The notes beneath the pieces are model-generated. The model was given only the letters and a program-made list of their open reading frames with translations. It did no database searches and was not told the origin of the DNA. From Osedax symbiont Rs1 (GTDB taxonomy: Bacteria; Pseudomonadota; Gammaproteobacteria; Pseudomonadales; Balneatricaceae), in assembly GCA_000416275.1 (NCBI GenBank), contig ASZJ01000056.1, forward strand, positions 2,804-66,803: a stretch of 64,000 nt of DNA, written 5' to 3'. A program made the translations under genes and the position numbers. Shown here piece by piece: positions 54,181 through 63,758 of this stretch. Each line of letters begins with the position of its first letter. The first letter of the stretch is position 1.

Positions 54181-54665
54181 GTCAGCATAGTCCCGGGGGA
54201 TTATTAATTATATTGGGGACTTTTATCATTGCCCTGATGCTTTCGCAAATACCACTGCCTACTTTTATGGAGTGGTGGCGCCCAGAGTTCGTCGCACTGT
54301 TAGTTATTTATTGGATTATGGCGCTCCCGCAAAGGTTTGGTGTTGGCTCGGCCTGGTTTATTGGTTTGATGTTGGATGTGTTGAAAGGCTCAGTGTTAGG
54401 CATCAATGCTATTGCCCTGACGTTAATTGCCTTCAGTACATTGCTGATACATAAAAGAATGCGCATGTACCCCCTCTGGCAGCAAGCATTTGTGGTGTTC
54501 TTTTTAATGGTGATGAATCAGCTGATATTTCATTGGTTCCAAACTTTGGCGGGCACTTCTGGCGGCGATTTTTTGTATCTGATTCCCGCTTTGGTCAGCG
54601 CCATATTTTGGCCTTGGGTGTTCGTTATTCTCAGAAGTATTCGCCGTACTTTTAAGATATATTAA
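54177..54665 (+). CDS. mreD: Rod-shape-determining protein MreD
   Basis: A 162-residue integral membrane protein with five to six helices; PEFVALLVIYWIMALPQRFGVGSAWFIGLMLDVLKGSVLG is the family region. Works with MreC and the PBP2-RodA synthase. Starts inside the mreC stop (ATGA), so it is translationally coupled. Confidence 0.94.
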   Translation: MSQHSPGGLLIILGTFIIALMLSQIPLPTFMEWWRPEFVALLVIYWIMALPQRFGVGSAWFIGLMLDVLKGSVLGINAIALTLIAFSTLLIHKRMRMYPLWQQAFVVFFLMVMNQLIFHWFQTLAGTSGGDFLYLIPALVSAIFWPWVFVILRSIRRTFKIY

Positions 54666-54802
54666 GTCTGAAACCCAGGTTTTTGAAAAATTGCAGAGCT
54701 GATGCTAAGTGCCGTTTGTAAGTCACTGCTATCAAGTTAAACTAAAATATTATTGACTGTATCAGCCGCTAGATAAGCTGCTCAGTGTGACAGAGGAAGA
54801 AC

Positions 54803-55384
54803 ATGAGTAGCAGATTGATTTTGGCGTCGGCCTCTCCTAGGCGTCGGCAAATACTAGCAGAGCTCGGCGTTGAGTTTAGTATAAAGAGTGCTGACATTGA
54901 TGAGACAGTGTTGACTGACGAGCTAGCTGAAAATTATGTGAGCAGATTGGCTTTGCAAAAAGCGCAAACAGTGTATCAGCAGAGCGCTACAGAAGTGGTA
55001 GTACTGGGCGCAGATACCTGTGTAGTGATTGAGGGGAATATTCTGGGAAAGCCAACATCACCAGCAGATGGAGCACAAATGTTATTGTCTCTAGCGGGGA
55101 AGTGGCATCAAGTCTACACGGCTGTTGCTATGGTAAGTGCGAGCAAAACTAAACAGATAATACTTCGCTCAGAGGTTGAATTTACTGATATAGATCAGCA
55201 AATGTGTGATGCCTATTGGCGTTCAGGCGAACCTGAGGATAAAGCTGGCAGCTATGCTATACAAGGTAAAGGGGCGAGGTTTGTCAGGCAAATACGCGGC
55301 AGCTATTCGTCAATAGTTGGTTTGCCGGTCGCTGAAACTGCACGCTTATTAGAAGAGTTTGATGTACCTATTTGGAATTTTTAA
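54803..55384 (+). CDS. maf: Maf family nucleotide pyrophosphatase (YhdE type)
   Basis: Hydrolyses dTTP, UTP and modified nucleotides, a house-cleaning role. 193 residues with LASASPRRRQILAELGVEF at the N-terminus, the catalytic aspartate in VLGADTCVVIEGNILGKP, and AGSYAIQGKGARFV. The residues match the YhdE (dTTP/UTP) subgroup more than YceF. GAGGAAG sits 4 bases before the ATG. Normal position between mreD and rng. Confidence 0.95.
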   Translation: MSSRLILASASPRRRQILAELGVEFSIKSADIDETVLTDELAENYVSRLALQKAQTVYQQSATEVVVLGADTCVVIEGNILGKPTSPADGAQMLLSLAGKWHQVYTAVAMVSASKTKQIILRSEVEFTDIDQQMCDAYWRSGEPEDKAGSYAIQGKGARFVRQIRGSYSSIVGLPVAETARLLEEFDVPIWNF

Positions 55385-55630
55385 TAGACACTTAGTTTGG
55401 GCATTGAGAAGCTACTCGCTCCTAAGTGACAGAATATAATAAATATTAAGCAGGATAATGGAAACGTTATTCTTCTGATGTAGAATTTCTACTGATCAAA
55501 AAGTGGATCGATAGCTTAAACTCTAGAGTCTAGAGTGTTGGTTTTTTCTCTGAGCAGAGAGGTTCCAGCAATGATTGTTGGCAATCGATGGATGCGGTTA
55601 GTAGACAATTCCCTATTTAAGGAAGCACAA

Positions 55631-57109
55631 GTGGCAACAACAATTGGTGAAGAAATACTAATAAACTTTACGCCTATGGAAACACGTGTGGCGATTATCG
55701 AAAATGGTATGCCACAGGAAATCTATGTCGAACGCACCAGTAAGCGCGGCATAGTGGGCAATATTTACAAAGGTAAAGTAGTCCGCGTTTTGCCGGGAAT
55801 GCAAGCAGCTTTTGTCGAAATAGGTTTAGACAAAGCCGCTTTTATTCATGTAGATGAAGTTGTTTGTAAGGCTAATTCAATTGACGAGCGCAACAAGAGT
55901 TCGATCGCCCATTTACTACGTGAGGGTCAATCGCTACTGGTTCAAGTGACCAAAGACCCAATTGGAACTAAAGGCGCTAGGCTCACTACCCACATATCGA
56001 TTCCCTCTCGCTATCTAGTGTATATGCACAACAGTTCACATGTCGGTATTTCTCAACGGATAGAAAATGTTGCTGAACGTGAGCGACTGAAAAACACGCT
56101 GTTGAGCACCTTAGAAGAGGGAGATATTGAGAAGGGTGGTTATATACTGCGAACCGTCGCTGAAGGGGCGAGCGAAGTTGAGCTCAAATCAGACATTCGC
56201 TTTTTAAAGCGGCTCTGGAAAAGTATCGAAAAAGAAATTAAAAATGTAACCGCTCCTCACGTTGTCTATGAAGATATGCCTTTGAATATGCGAGCTTTAA
56301 GAGACATGGCGCATGGCGGAATTGAGCGGATTCGGATAGATTCAAGGGAGACGTTTAATAAGGCAGAAGACTTTACCCGCTCGCTAGTACCGGAGTTGAT
56401 TGATCGTCTAGAATACTATCCTGGTGAGCGGCCGATATTTGACCTCTACAATGTAGAAGAGGAAATGCAGAGGGCGCTGGGGAGAAAAATAGATTTAAAA
56501 TCCGGCGGCTACTTAATTATTGATCAAACGGAAGCGATGACCACGGTTGATGTTAACACCGGTGGTTTTGTCGGACATCGCAATCTTGAAGAGACGATAT
56601 TTAAAACAAATCTAGAGGCCGCCACATCCATCGGCAGGCAGTTGCGACTGCGAAACCTCGGGGGCATCATCATTATCGATTTTATTGATATGGAGTCTCA
56701 AGATCATCAACGCCAGGTCTTAAGAGCACTAGAGAGAGTGTTAGAAAAAGATCATGCCAAATGTAAAGTGATGGGTGTTTCTCAGCTAGGGCTCGTTGAG
56801 ATGACGCGAAAGCGGACTCGGGAAAGTCTTGAGCATATCTTGTGTGAAGAGTGTTCGCAGTGTCATAGCCGAGGGTTTGTCAAAACCGCTGAAACGGTCT
56901 GTTATGAGATATTTAGAGAAATACTACGCCAACACCGAGCGTATGATACTGATTCATACCTAGTGCTAGCGTCAGCCGCAGTGGTTGAATATGTTACCGA
57001 TGAAGCTTCAAATCACTTGGCTGAGCTTGAAACTTTTATTAACAAGGTTATTCAATTTAAAGTAGATAGCCATTACGGCCCTGAGCACTTCGATGTAGTA
57101 CTGCGTTGA
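55631..57109 (+). CDS. rng: Ribonuclease G
   Basis: Endoribonuclease that matures the 5' end of 16S rRNA and degrades mRNAs. Best start is GTG 55631, with AAGGAAG 5 bases upstream, giving 492 residues and an N-terminus like known RNase G (GEEILINFTPMETRVAI); the frame extends 32 codons further upstream. S1 domain about 39-125. Catalytic aspartates in TTVDVNTGGF and IIIIDFIDM, and the zinc-link cysteines in CEECSQCHSRG. It lacks the long scaffold tail of RNase E. Confidence 0.94.
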   Translation: MATTIGEEILINFTPMETRVAIIENGMPQEIYVERTSKRGIVGNIYKGKVVRVLPGMQAAFVEIGLDKAAFIHVDEVVCKANSIDERNKSSIAHLLREGQSLLVQVTKDPIGTKGARLTTHISIPSRYLVYMHNSSHVGISQRIENVAERERLKNTLLSTLEEGDIEKGGYILRTVAEGASEVELKSDIRFLKRLWKSIEKEIKNVTAPHVVYEDMPLNMRALRDMAHGGIERIRIDSRETFNKAEDFTRSLVPELIDRLEYYPGERPIFDLYNVEEEMQRALGRKIDLKSGGYLIIDQTEAMTTVDVNTGGFVGHRNLEETIFKTNLEAATSIGRQLRLRNLGGIIIIDFIDMESQDHQRQVLRALERVLEKDHAKCKVMGVSQLGLVEMTRKRTRESLEHILCEECSQCHSRGFVKTAETVCYEIFREILRQHRAYDTDSYLVLASAAVVEYVTDEASNHLAELETFINKVIQFKVDSHYGPEHFDVVLR

Positions 57110-57429
57110 GGCTTGATTCATGTAAATCTGAGCTTTTGTAAGCGAGATATTTAGGTGTAACCACTGTTTAAAAACAGTAGGCATAAATCACGCAGCGAAA
57201 AGTAATTGTTTAGCTGCTGTTCAGTTTTGATGTATAATCAAATGATTTAATTGACTCTCAGCTGCTAAAGGCAGTAAGCCCCAAAATTATTTTACTGGCT
57301 TGTCGTTGCTATCGATAAAAGCTTCACCGTTTGTGCTGCAGGAGATCGAGAGCAGCTGATAATGTTATGTGTAAAAGCGGCATCCAGTAATCGCTTAGGC
57401 TGCCGTTAACCTCACCCAATATCGGGAAG
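57110..57429. other. rng-yhdP intergenic gap
   Basis: 320 bp, no gene. TATAAT at 57233-57238 is a possible -10 for yhdP without a well-placed -35. CTGTTTAAAAACAG near 57163-57176 is a weak hairpin. Confidence 0.4.
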
Positions 57430-60400
57430 ATGATGATAAAAAAAACGAGTAGTTGGATTCTTACTATTGCTCTGATACTGCTAGTGGTACTGGCAGGTTT
57501 GCTAATCACAGTACGGATGTCGCTGCCAAAACTAAATGCATATTCTGTTGAAATATCAGCCTACTTATCCAAAAAAATGCAGGCTGAGGTGTCAATCGGT
57601 GGCATTCAAGCGCTTTGGGTGCAGGCGAACCCTCAGTTAATCCTAGAAAATATTTCCTTTACTGATCTCTCTCAAAAAAGTCGCATAATTAGCCTTGCTA
57701 AGGTGCAAGCTGAATTAGATATCATTGCCAGTATTTTACACTTAGCACCGATCTTTGTGCATTTAGAAGTGGATGACTTGACGATAAAAGCGCAGCAAAT
57801 TAATTCTCGTTGGCTGACCGTTTTTTCACCTGTCGATGATCCAAGCGCCAGTAATCGAGAGCAGAAAACAGCGCAGGGCGAGGACAACTTAGCCTTAAAT
57901 CGTTTTCTAACCTTGCTATCGAAACAGTCAAAAGTTAAATTTAATAATGCACAGTTAATTCTAAAGCCAGAAAACAGGCCTAGTAGAGTAATCGGTCCGA
58001 TCCAATTTTTGATGCAAAACACGAGTCGTATGCATCAGTTGTCTGGCGAGGCAAAACTAAAACACTACGGTGAAAATTCTATTGCGTCGTTCGCCATTCA
58101 AGCGACAGAGCTGTCTGATTTGATTATAGAAACGCCCTATAAAGTATATGCAGAATTTGACAACCTATCAGAGCAATTGCTCGCCTTCAATTTAATTAAT
58201 ATTGGCCTAGATGTAAAAAAACTATCTTTGAGTTCAAGGATTTGGGCTACATTAGAAAACGGTCTTCTAAAAGATATTTCCGGTAAAGTTCTGCTTAATT
58301 CACTCTCGTTTGAAAACCAGAGTTATCCAAAATTATTAGATTCAACCTTTGATTTCTCCTTTAAAGAGGCATTCAATAAACATCATTTAAAGTTGTTAAA
58401 TATAAAGTTAAATACCGGAAAAAGTCACCTTAACATAGGACAAGCCAGTGCTGTATATGGCCAATCAGCAGGAGGCTACTTAGAACAAATAGCACTTTCA
58501 AGAGTTGATTTGGCAAATGTTAGCGCCGAGTTGCTCAGTCAGCCCTCCATTTCCGATAAAATCAAACGTCTGGTTACCCAGTTAAATCTTAAAGGATATA
58601 TAAATAACTTAGTTATAAGTTGGTCGACCAAGAACTTAGCAGATTTTGCACTGCAAGCTGACCTAGATCAAGTGTCAGTCGATAGTTATGTTGGTGCGCC
58701 CCAATTAGCGGGGGTCTCGGGCTTATTGAGAATGTCTGCTTTGCAGGGTTCAGTCGATTTAAACGCGAAAAATCTCACTATGTCCTTCCCTAAATTGTTT
58801 ACTGAGCAATGGCAGTATACGACCGCGAGCGGCAAGATCAGCTGGGATATAGCACTATCGAATGGTAAGCCAATAAAAGTAGCGGTTAACTCTCAATTAT
58901 TATCCCTGTCTAGGGATGAGATGCAGGCCAACGGCCGGTTTAGCTTGTTGATCCCGCTCGATAAGAAATTACAAACTGAATTAATTTTGATGATTGGCAT
59001 GCAAAATAACAAAGCTAAGGATCTGTTAAATTATATACCGGTCAATATAGTCGGCACGAACCTGAGCAAGTGGATAAAATCGGCAGTGCTAGCGGGTAAA
59101 GTAGAAGAAGCAGGGCTGGTTTTACGCACTGGTTTTAGGAAAAACATTCCCTTTTCTTCTAAGCCCAGTGTGCAGTTGTATCTCGATTTAACAGCCGCTA
59201 AAGTCAACTTCGATAACAAGTGGCCTAATTTTTCAGCAGATAATGGGCAAGTTATCATTGCCGATGGGCATGTCAGTGTCAGCGCCGACAGCGGTTTGAT
59301 TGCCGGCAATCAAGTGACTAATTTGTCGGTAATTAAACACCCAGCTAAGCCTGCTATTGAGGTAAAGCTTGAGTTGTCCGGGGATCTTAAAAAACTCTTC
59401 AGCAAGCTTCAGCAAAAGCCAGCGATCAAGTATTTTCCCGAGGCGGTGCGCGACTGGCAACTAAGTGGCAAGCATCAGTCGGTTTTGCAGTTACAGATAC
59501 CGCTGGGTAGTGCATCAGCCCCCAGCCAAGGGCAAAAAAAATCTGCAGTAAAAAGCACAGTGGCAACCGTGATGGTGGCTAGCCAAGTTGAGCAGGCTAG
59601 TTTGTTCGATGATAATTTGCAATTACGCTTTAATAATATTAATGGTGAATTGAGTTATAGTTCTGCACAAGGTTTAAACAGTCAATCTTTAAACTTAAGC
59701 AGCTTCGGCTACCCAGCTAAAGTATCAATTGTCAGTAGTGGCGCGGCCAAGCAGCTGAAGACTAGTATTTATTTTCAGGGCGGCATAAACGTTCAAAATC
59801 TAGAGAAAATACTAGCGACGGACTTCCTGTCGCCTGTGAGCGGCAATACAAAATTTGATGCCAGACTAGACCTTTGTCCGAGTAACCCGAGCTGTAATCA
59901 ATTGGTGATTAATTCGCAGCTCCAAGGGATAGCTATTGACTTACCTGCGCCTTGGGGAAAATCTAAAAAAAGCTTAAGAAAATTGCAGGTCATCGCTAAC
60001 CCCGGTGCTGCTACAGCGCTCACATGGCGCTATAATTATGCGAACATTATCCGCGGGGTCACCCTGCTACCGGTTAAAAAAGCTAATAACATTTTAGCTA
60101 ATGCTGCCACTAGCATCGTTTTCGGAGGAGCAAAACCGGTATTAGCTAAGTCCTCGGGAGTACATATAGGGGGGGCGCTCTCAGGTATAGACCTTGATAA
60201 AGTACTGGCGTTTTTTACGGCGAAGAAAACCTCGAAAGGGAGTGGAATATCTACTCAGCTAGCGGCTAATGGAGCTGTTTCTGCGATTAAGAAAGTCGAA
60301 TTTAAACTGCATAATGTGACTTTTTATAAAACTAAGATCAATAATTCATGGCTAAAATTTACCCGCAATAGCCGTCAGTGGTCAGGCAGCTTTAATACTG

Positions 60401-61401
60401 AAATCGCATCCGGGCGAGCGATTATTCCCCACGATAAGAATCTTATCAGCAGTGTTAAATTAGATGAGTTAGTGATTAATACAACTAAAAATCAAGGTGT
60501 TAATGATCAGAAAACCTCCAAAAAAATAGCGAGCGCTAAGCTGAACACCAGTCAGTGGCCAAAAGTAAATTTATCGATTAATAAACTGCTGTTAAATTCA
60601 TTAAATATTGGTCGCTGGAGTGCAAATTTAGCACCGACTAAGCAGGGCTACAAAGCGAGTGATATCAAAGGGAGGATTGCAACCAGCAAAGTTAATGCTG
60701 AAATCGTGTGGGCAAAAGAGCAAAGGGATATTAAAACCTATTTAACATTAACAGCCATCGGCGGTGATTTTGGGGTTGTGTTAAAACAGCTCGGTTATGC
60801 AAAAGTGCTGGAAAATAAGAGCGGTAAAATAGAGTCACAATTGTCTTGGAAAGGTTATCCATGGGAGTTTAAACAGGCCAATTTAAATGGCCGAGTAAAA
60901 TTTAAGCTGAACAGCGGGCGAATTATTGAAGCGGGGACATCGGCTAACTTTTTACGGATATTTGGTTTGCTGAATTTAAACTCAGTGATTAAAAGACTGC
61001 AGTTAGATTTCTCCGATTTAGTCGAGTCGGGAGTGGCGTTTGATGCCGTGTCGGGTAAATATTATTTACAAAATGGCTTGGCTACGAGTCAGGAACCTTT
61101 AAAGTTGCAAGGCAGTTCTGCCACCGTTGAAATGACGGGTACGATTGATTTTGCCAGGAAAACTTTGGATCAAAAAATGCTGGTGGCTATTCCTTTATCC
61201 GGTAATGCGCCAATTGCAGCGCTGTTGTTGGCGACTCCACAAGTGGCAGGGATTGCCTTTGTTATCGATAAGCTGTTTGGTAAAAAAATTGCCAAATTAA
61301 CCGCTTTACGCTATGCCGTTACCGGTTCTTGGTTGGAGCCCAATATCGCACCGGTAAAATCTACAAGGGGAGCTAAAACGGGTAGTAATAAACAGAAGTA
61401 G
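57430..61401 (+). CDS. yhdP: YhdP family AsmA-like lipid-transport protein
   Basis: 1323 residues. One N-terminal membrane helix (about 8-30) is followed by a very long periplasmic beta-rich body, typical of AsmA-like bridge proteins. The start MQAEVSIGGIQALW and the end TPQVAGIAFVIDKLFGKKIAKL and RYAVTGSW match YhdP. In E. coli YhdP moves phospholipids to the outer membrane together with TamB and YdbH. Internal NNAQLILKPENRPSRVIGP and DLPAPWGKSKKSLR are family text. It follows rng as in many pseudomonads, but the usual next genes (a nitrilase, tldD) are absent here. Confidence 0.93.
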   Translation: MMIKKTSSWILTIALILLVVLAGLLITVRMSLPKLNAYSVEISAYLSKKMQAEVSIGGIQALWVQANPQLILENISFTDLSQKSRIISLAKVQAELDIIASILHLAPIFVHLEVDDLTIKAQQINSRWLTVFSPVDDPSASNREQKTAQGEDNLALNRFLTLLSKQSKVKFNNAQLILKPENRPSRVIGPIQFLMQNTSRMHQLSGEAKLKHYGENSIASFAIQATELSDLIIETPYKVYAEFDNLSEQLLAFNLINIGLDVKKLSLSSRIWATLENGLLKDISGKVLLNSLSFENQSYPKLLDSTFDFSFKEAFNKHHLKLLNIKLNTGKSHLNIGQASAVYGQSAGGYLEQIALSRVDLANVSAELLSQPSISDKIKRLVTQLNLKGYINNLVISWSTKNLADFALQADLDQVSVDSYVGAPQLAGVSGLLRMSALQGSVDLNAKNLTMSFPKLFTEQWQYTTASGKISWDIALSNGKPIKVAVNSQLLSLSRDEMQANGRFSLLIPLDKKLQTELILMIGMQNNKAKDLLNYIPVNIVGTNLSKWIKSAVLAGKVEEAGLVLRTGFRKNIPFSSKPSVQLYLDLTAAKVNFDNKWPNFSADNGQVIIADGHVSVSADSGLIAGNQVTNLSVIKHPAKPAIEVKLELSGDLKKLFSKLQQKPAIKYFPEAVRDWQLSGKHQSVLQLQIPLGSASAPSQGQKKSAVKSTVATVMVASQVEQASLFDDNLQLRFNNINGELSYSSAQGLNSQSLNLSSFGYPAKVSIVSSGAAKQLKTSIYFQGGINVQNLEKILATDFLSPVSGNTKFDARLDLCPSNPSCNQLVINSQLQGIAIDLPAPWGKSKKSLRKLQVIANPGAATALTWRYNYANIIRGVTLLPVKKANNILANAATSIVFGGAKPVLAKSSGVHIGGALSGIDLDKVLAFFTAKKTSKGSGISTQLAANGAVSAIKKVEFKLHNVTFYKTKINNSWLKFTRNSRQWSGSFNTEIASGRAIIPHDKNLISSVKLDELVINTTKNQGVNDQKTSKKIASAKLNTSQWPKVNLSINKLLLNSLNIGRWSANLAPTKQGYKASDIKGRIATSKVNAEIVWAKEQRDIKTYLTLTAIGGDFGVVLKQLGYAKVLENKSGKIESQLSWKGYPWEFKQANLNGRVKFKLNSGRIIEAGTSANFLRIFGLLNLNSVIKRLQLDFSDLVESGVAFDAVSGKYYLQNGLATSQEPLKLQGSSATVEMTGTIDFARKTLDQKMLVAIPLSGNAPIAALLLATPQVAGIAFVIDKLFGKKIAKLTALRYAVTGSWLEPNIAPVKSTRGAKTGSNKQK

Positions 61402-61406
61402 GCGAG

Positions 61407-61424
61407 GGAAGCTAGAAGCTATAA
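61407..61424. repeat. Short GAAGCTAGAAGCTATAAA repeat after yhdP
   Basis: Two AAGCTA words in tandem just past the yhdP stop, the smallest member of the AAGCTA-type arrays seen at gene ends. Confidence 0.45.
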
Positions 61425-61581
61425 AAAAACGCGTCATTTAATATAGTGAGGCTTCATAAGGCGACAAGTGCAGGTAATATAAGTAAAAAATCCGGGTAAT
61501 AGCGCATTTAGCATGCTCCTGTTTAGAGGCTGTCGAAAAAAGTAGCGAGCGAAAACCAGGCATTGCAAAGCCTCTAAAATT

Positions 61582-62451
61582 TCAATTTTTCTGTCTTGGT
61601 CGGATGCGTCGTGCACTGGTAATAATTTTTTTAGCGGCTGTTGTCGATAGTAAAAGTGCTGTGAAAATAATAGTGATAGCAAATATCTGTTTCGTATCTA
61701 AGTGTTCACCGACTAAAAACACGCCTAACAACACCGCTACTAACGGGTTTAATAAAGAAAAAATTCCCATAGTTTCAGTCCCTAACAGTTTTAATGAGCG
61801 AACCCACGCCCAATAACCATAAGCGGTGTTTAGGATAATAAGCCAAGCTAGGCCTATCCAAGCTTCTGATGCCGGTAGTGTTAAGGGGCCTGAATATGAA
61901 TAGACAAAGGGCAGCATTAGCGTGCCTCCAATAATTAATTGCCAAGCGGAGACGTTGAGTACATCGTTAATCACTAGACGTTTCATCCAAATAGAGGTGA
62001 TGGACATAATGCTAATCGCCGCAAATGCTGCGAGCACTCCCCAGCCATTAACATTAGCTTCTGGGTTGAGTAATAGAATCACGCCCACTAGACCTGCTAA
62101 GGCACATGAGAATTTTCTTAGATTAGGTTTAACTTTGTAAATCAGCCAGTTAAATAGCATCATGACTAACGGGAAGGTAGCACCTAGTGTGCCTGCAACA
62201 GAGCCAGGTAGTAAATAAATGGCTGTCATCAACAGGGGAAAAAAAAGGGCTATGTTACCAAGGCTAATCAAAAACATGTCTTTTATCGGTAGTGAACAAA
62301 ATCTAGGCCGGAGTATCAGCAAAATTAATCCAGCAGGCAGTGCGCGTAGTAATGCCAGCCAAGGGGCTGGGATATCTGTAAGGTAGATGCCGATCACGGC
62401 GTAACTGGTTCCCCACAAAATGGGGACACTTAGGGCGATAATATAAGTCAT
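61582..62451 (-). CDS. EamA-family (DMT) transporter
   Basis: 289 residues, about ten membrane helices with the two-fold EamA repeat (VPILWGTSYAVIGIYL at the N-terminus; ILNTAYGYWAWVRSLKLLGTETMGIFSLLNPLVAVLLGVFLVGE in the second half). A likely metabolite or drug exporter. Divergent from a MarR-type regulator, which is the obvious candidate for its control. It is not closely similar to the EamA protein at 24596. Confidence 0.9.
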   Translation of the reverse strand: MTYIIALSVPILWGTSYAVIGIYLTDIPAPWLALLRALPAGLILLILRPRFCSLPIKDMFLISLGNIALFFPLLMTAIYLLPGSVAGTLGATFPLVMMLFNWLIYKVKPNLRKFSCALAGLVGVILLLNPEANVNGWGVLAAFAAISIMSITSIWMKRLVINDVLNVSAWQLIIGGTLMLPFVYSYSGPLTLPASEAWIGLAWLIILNTAYGYWAWVRSLKLLGTETMGIFSLLNPLVAVLLGVFLVGEHLDTKQIFAITIIFTALLLSTTAAKKIITSARRIRPRQKN

Positions 62452-62592
62452 AGGTTATGTCTGTTTAGTTAGCTTTTGTGAAAATTACTTTTATAAAAGA
62501 AATATAAACGTTATTAGCCATGTTAGCAACCATCTTTTCAAAAAGGTAAAAATGTGTTTGAATATAAGTGACTTCCTATGTAGAGAATAATT

Positions 62593-63075
62593 GTGTCGAA
62601 TGATCATGTAGAAAATATATTAGAGCAGTGGCAAGTGCAAAGGCCTGATTTGGATTGTTCTGCCGTGGCTATAATTGGCCGCATCTCTAGAATGGAAAAA
62701 ATAATGCGTCCGCAGATTCTCGCGGGCATAGCACCGTTTATTTTAAGCGCCATTGAGTTTGATATTCTGGCGACATTAAGGCGCAATAATTGTCCGCTAA
62801 CCCCTACCCAGTTGTACCAAGCTGTGATGCTGTCCTCAGGTGCCATGACAACCAACCTCGATAAACTCGTTAGACGTGAGCTGGTGGAACGCCAATATAG
62901 TGATGAGGATAGACGCAGTTGTCGAATCTCATTAACGGTTAAAGGTTGGCGTTTAATTGAAGAGGCTTATACTGCACATCTTGCCAACGAAGAGCGGATG
63001 TTAGAGCCTTTAAATCAAAAGGAGAGGTCAGCACTGGCTTTATTGCTCAAACGTTGGCTGCTCGCCAATGAGTGA
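62593..63075 (+). CDS. MarR-family transcriptional regulator
   Basis: 160 residues starting at GTG 62593. Winged helix-turn-helix about 55-125: EFDILATLRRNNCPLTPTQLYQAVMLSSGAMTTNLDKLVRRELVERQYSDEDRRS, with the DxRR wing. It is close to the group whose members start with a long N-terminal helix (WQVQRPDLDCSAVAIIGRISR). Divergent from the EamA exporter with 141 bp between, a classical repressor-exporter arrangement. Confidence 0.9.
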   Translation: MSNDHVENILEQWQVQRPDLDCSAVAIIGRISRMEKIMRPQILAGIAPFILSAIEFDILATLRRNNCPLTPTQLYQAVMLSSGAMTTNLDKLVRRELVERQYSDEDRRSCRISLTVKGWRLIEEAYTAHLANEERMLEPLNQKERSALALLLKRWLLANE

Positions 63076-63306
63076 TTTGTACGCTTTAACCTAGATTAAG
63101 TAATTAGGCGCGAAAAAGCGCTGTAATAAATTAGTGTAAATAGAAAAATAGGAAAAAGAAAAAAAGACAAATAGAAAATTTAGTAGTTACTTTTTTTGAT
63201 CATAATATTCTCTAGTTTTCCCGGCGCATCAAGAGCTTGTGCAGACTTATTGGATTCGATTTTCTAATTTAGGTTGAAGTGATCAGTGCAGCGTAGGGTG
63301 TTTGAT

Positions 63307-63327
63307 AACGCCAAGGGCGGCGTTTTT
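63307..63327 (+). terminator. Possible terminator after the MarR gene
   Basis: AACGCC (63307-63312) and GGCGTT (63319-63324) form a 6-bp GC-rich stem followed by TTT. It lies 230 bp past the stop codon, so the assignment is tentative. Confidence 0.35.
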
Positions 63328-63551
63328 CAAGGGTGAGTCTTGAAACACAACCTAATTTTTTAGATCGTTTTGCATTTATATTTCCCACACTAGGGTGGTG
63401 CGGTAATCCCCCCGATAAAAGTGTAGTGCTTTTACAGTGCTAGTAATAAGGCCAAATTTAACGCCGAGTAATCTCTAGTCTGCACAGGAAAATCCTACTG
63501 GGCACGCAAGTGCTGCCTAGAGGTTTTTGCCAGCGCAGCGGATAATAACCT

Positions 63552-63758
63552 GAGACCTCTGCACAACGTTGCGAGCAAAGGTAAGACACGGCAAAAAACG
63601 GCGAGATAGGGGAGTCAGTGTGCCCCTCTCTTTGGGTATAGTATGCCCCTCACTTTGGGTGCAGTGTGCTCTTCTTTATGGGTATTACTGTGTAAATGAG
63701 CATATTGAGCCGATTTTTAGCGCCGTATTACCGAGCACAGCAGTTATGCAGAGGTCTC
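63552..63758. mobile_element. Repeat family A (MITE-like), 207 bp, subtype a
   Basis: Ends GAGACCTCTGCACAAC and GTTATGCAGAGGTCTC, flanked by perfect AACCT (63547-63551 and 63759-63763). It contains three copies of the internal TGTGCCCCTC-CTTTGGGT unit, the most seen in this window. Confidence 0.9.

Noticed and set aside
55535..55630. 32-codon upstream extension of RNase G
   Set aside because: Known RNase G begins at the GEEILIN region; the GTG at 55631 has a good ribosome site.
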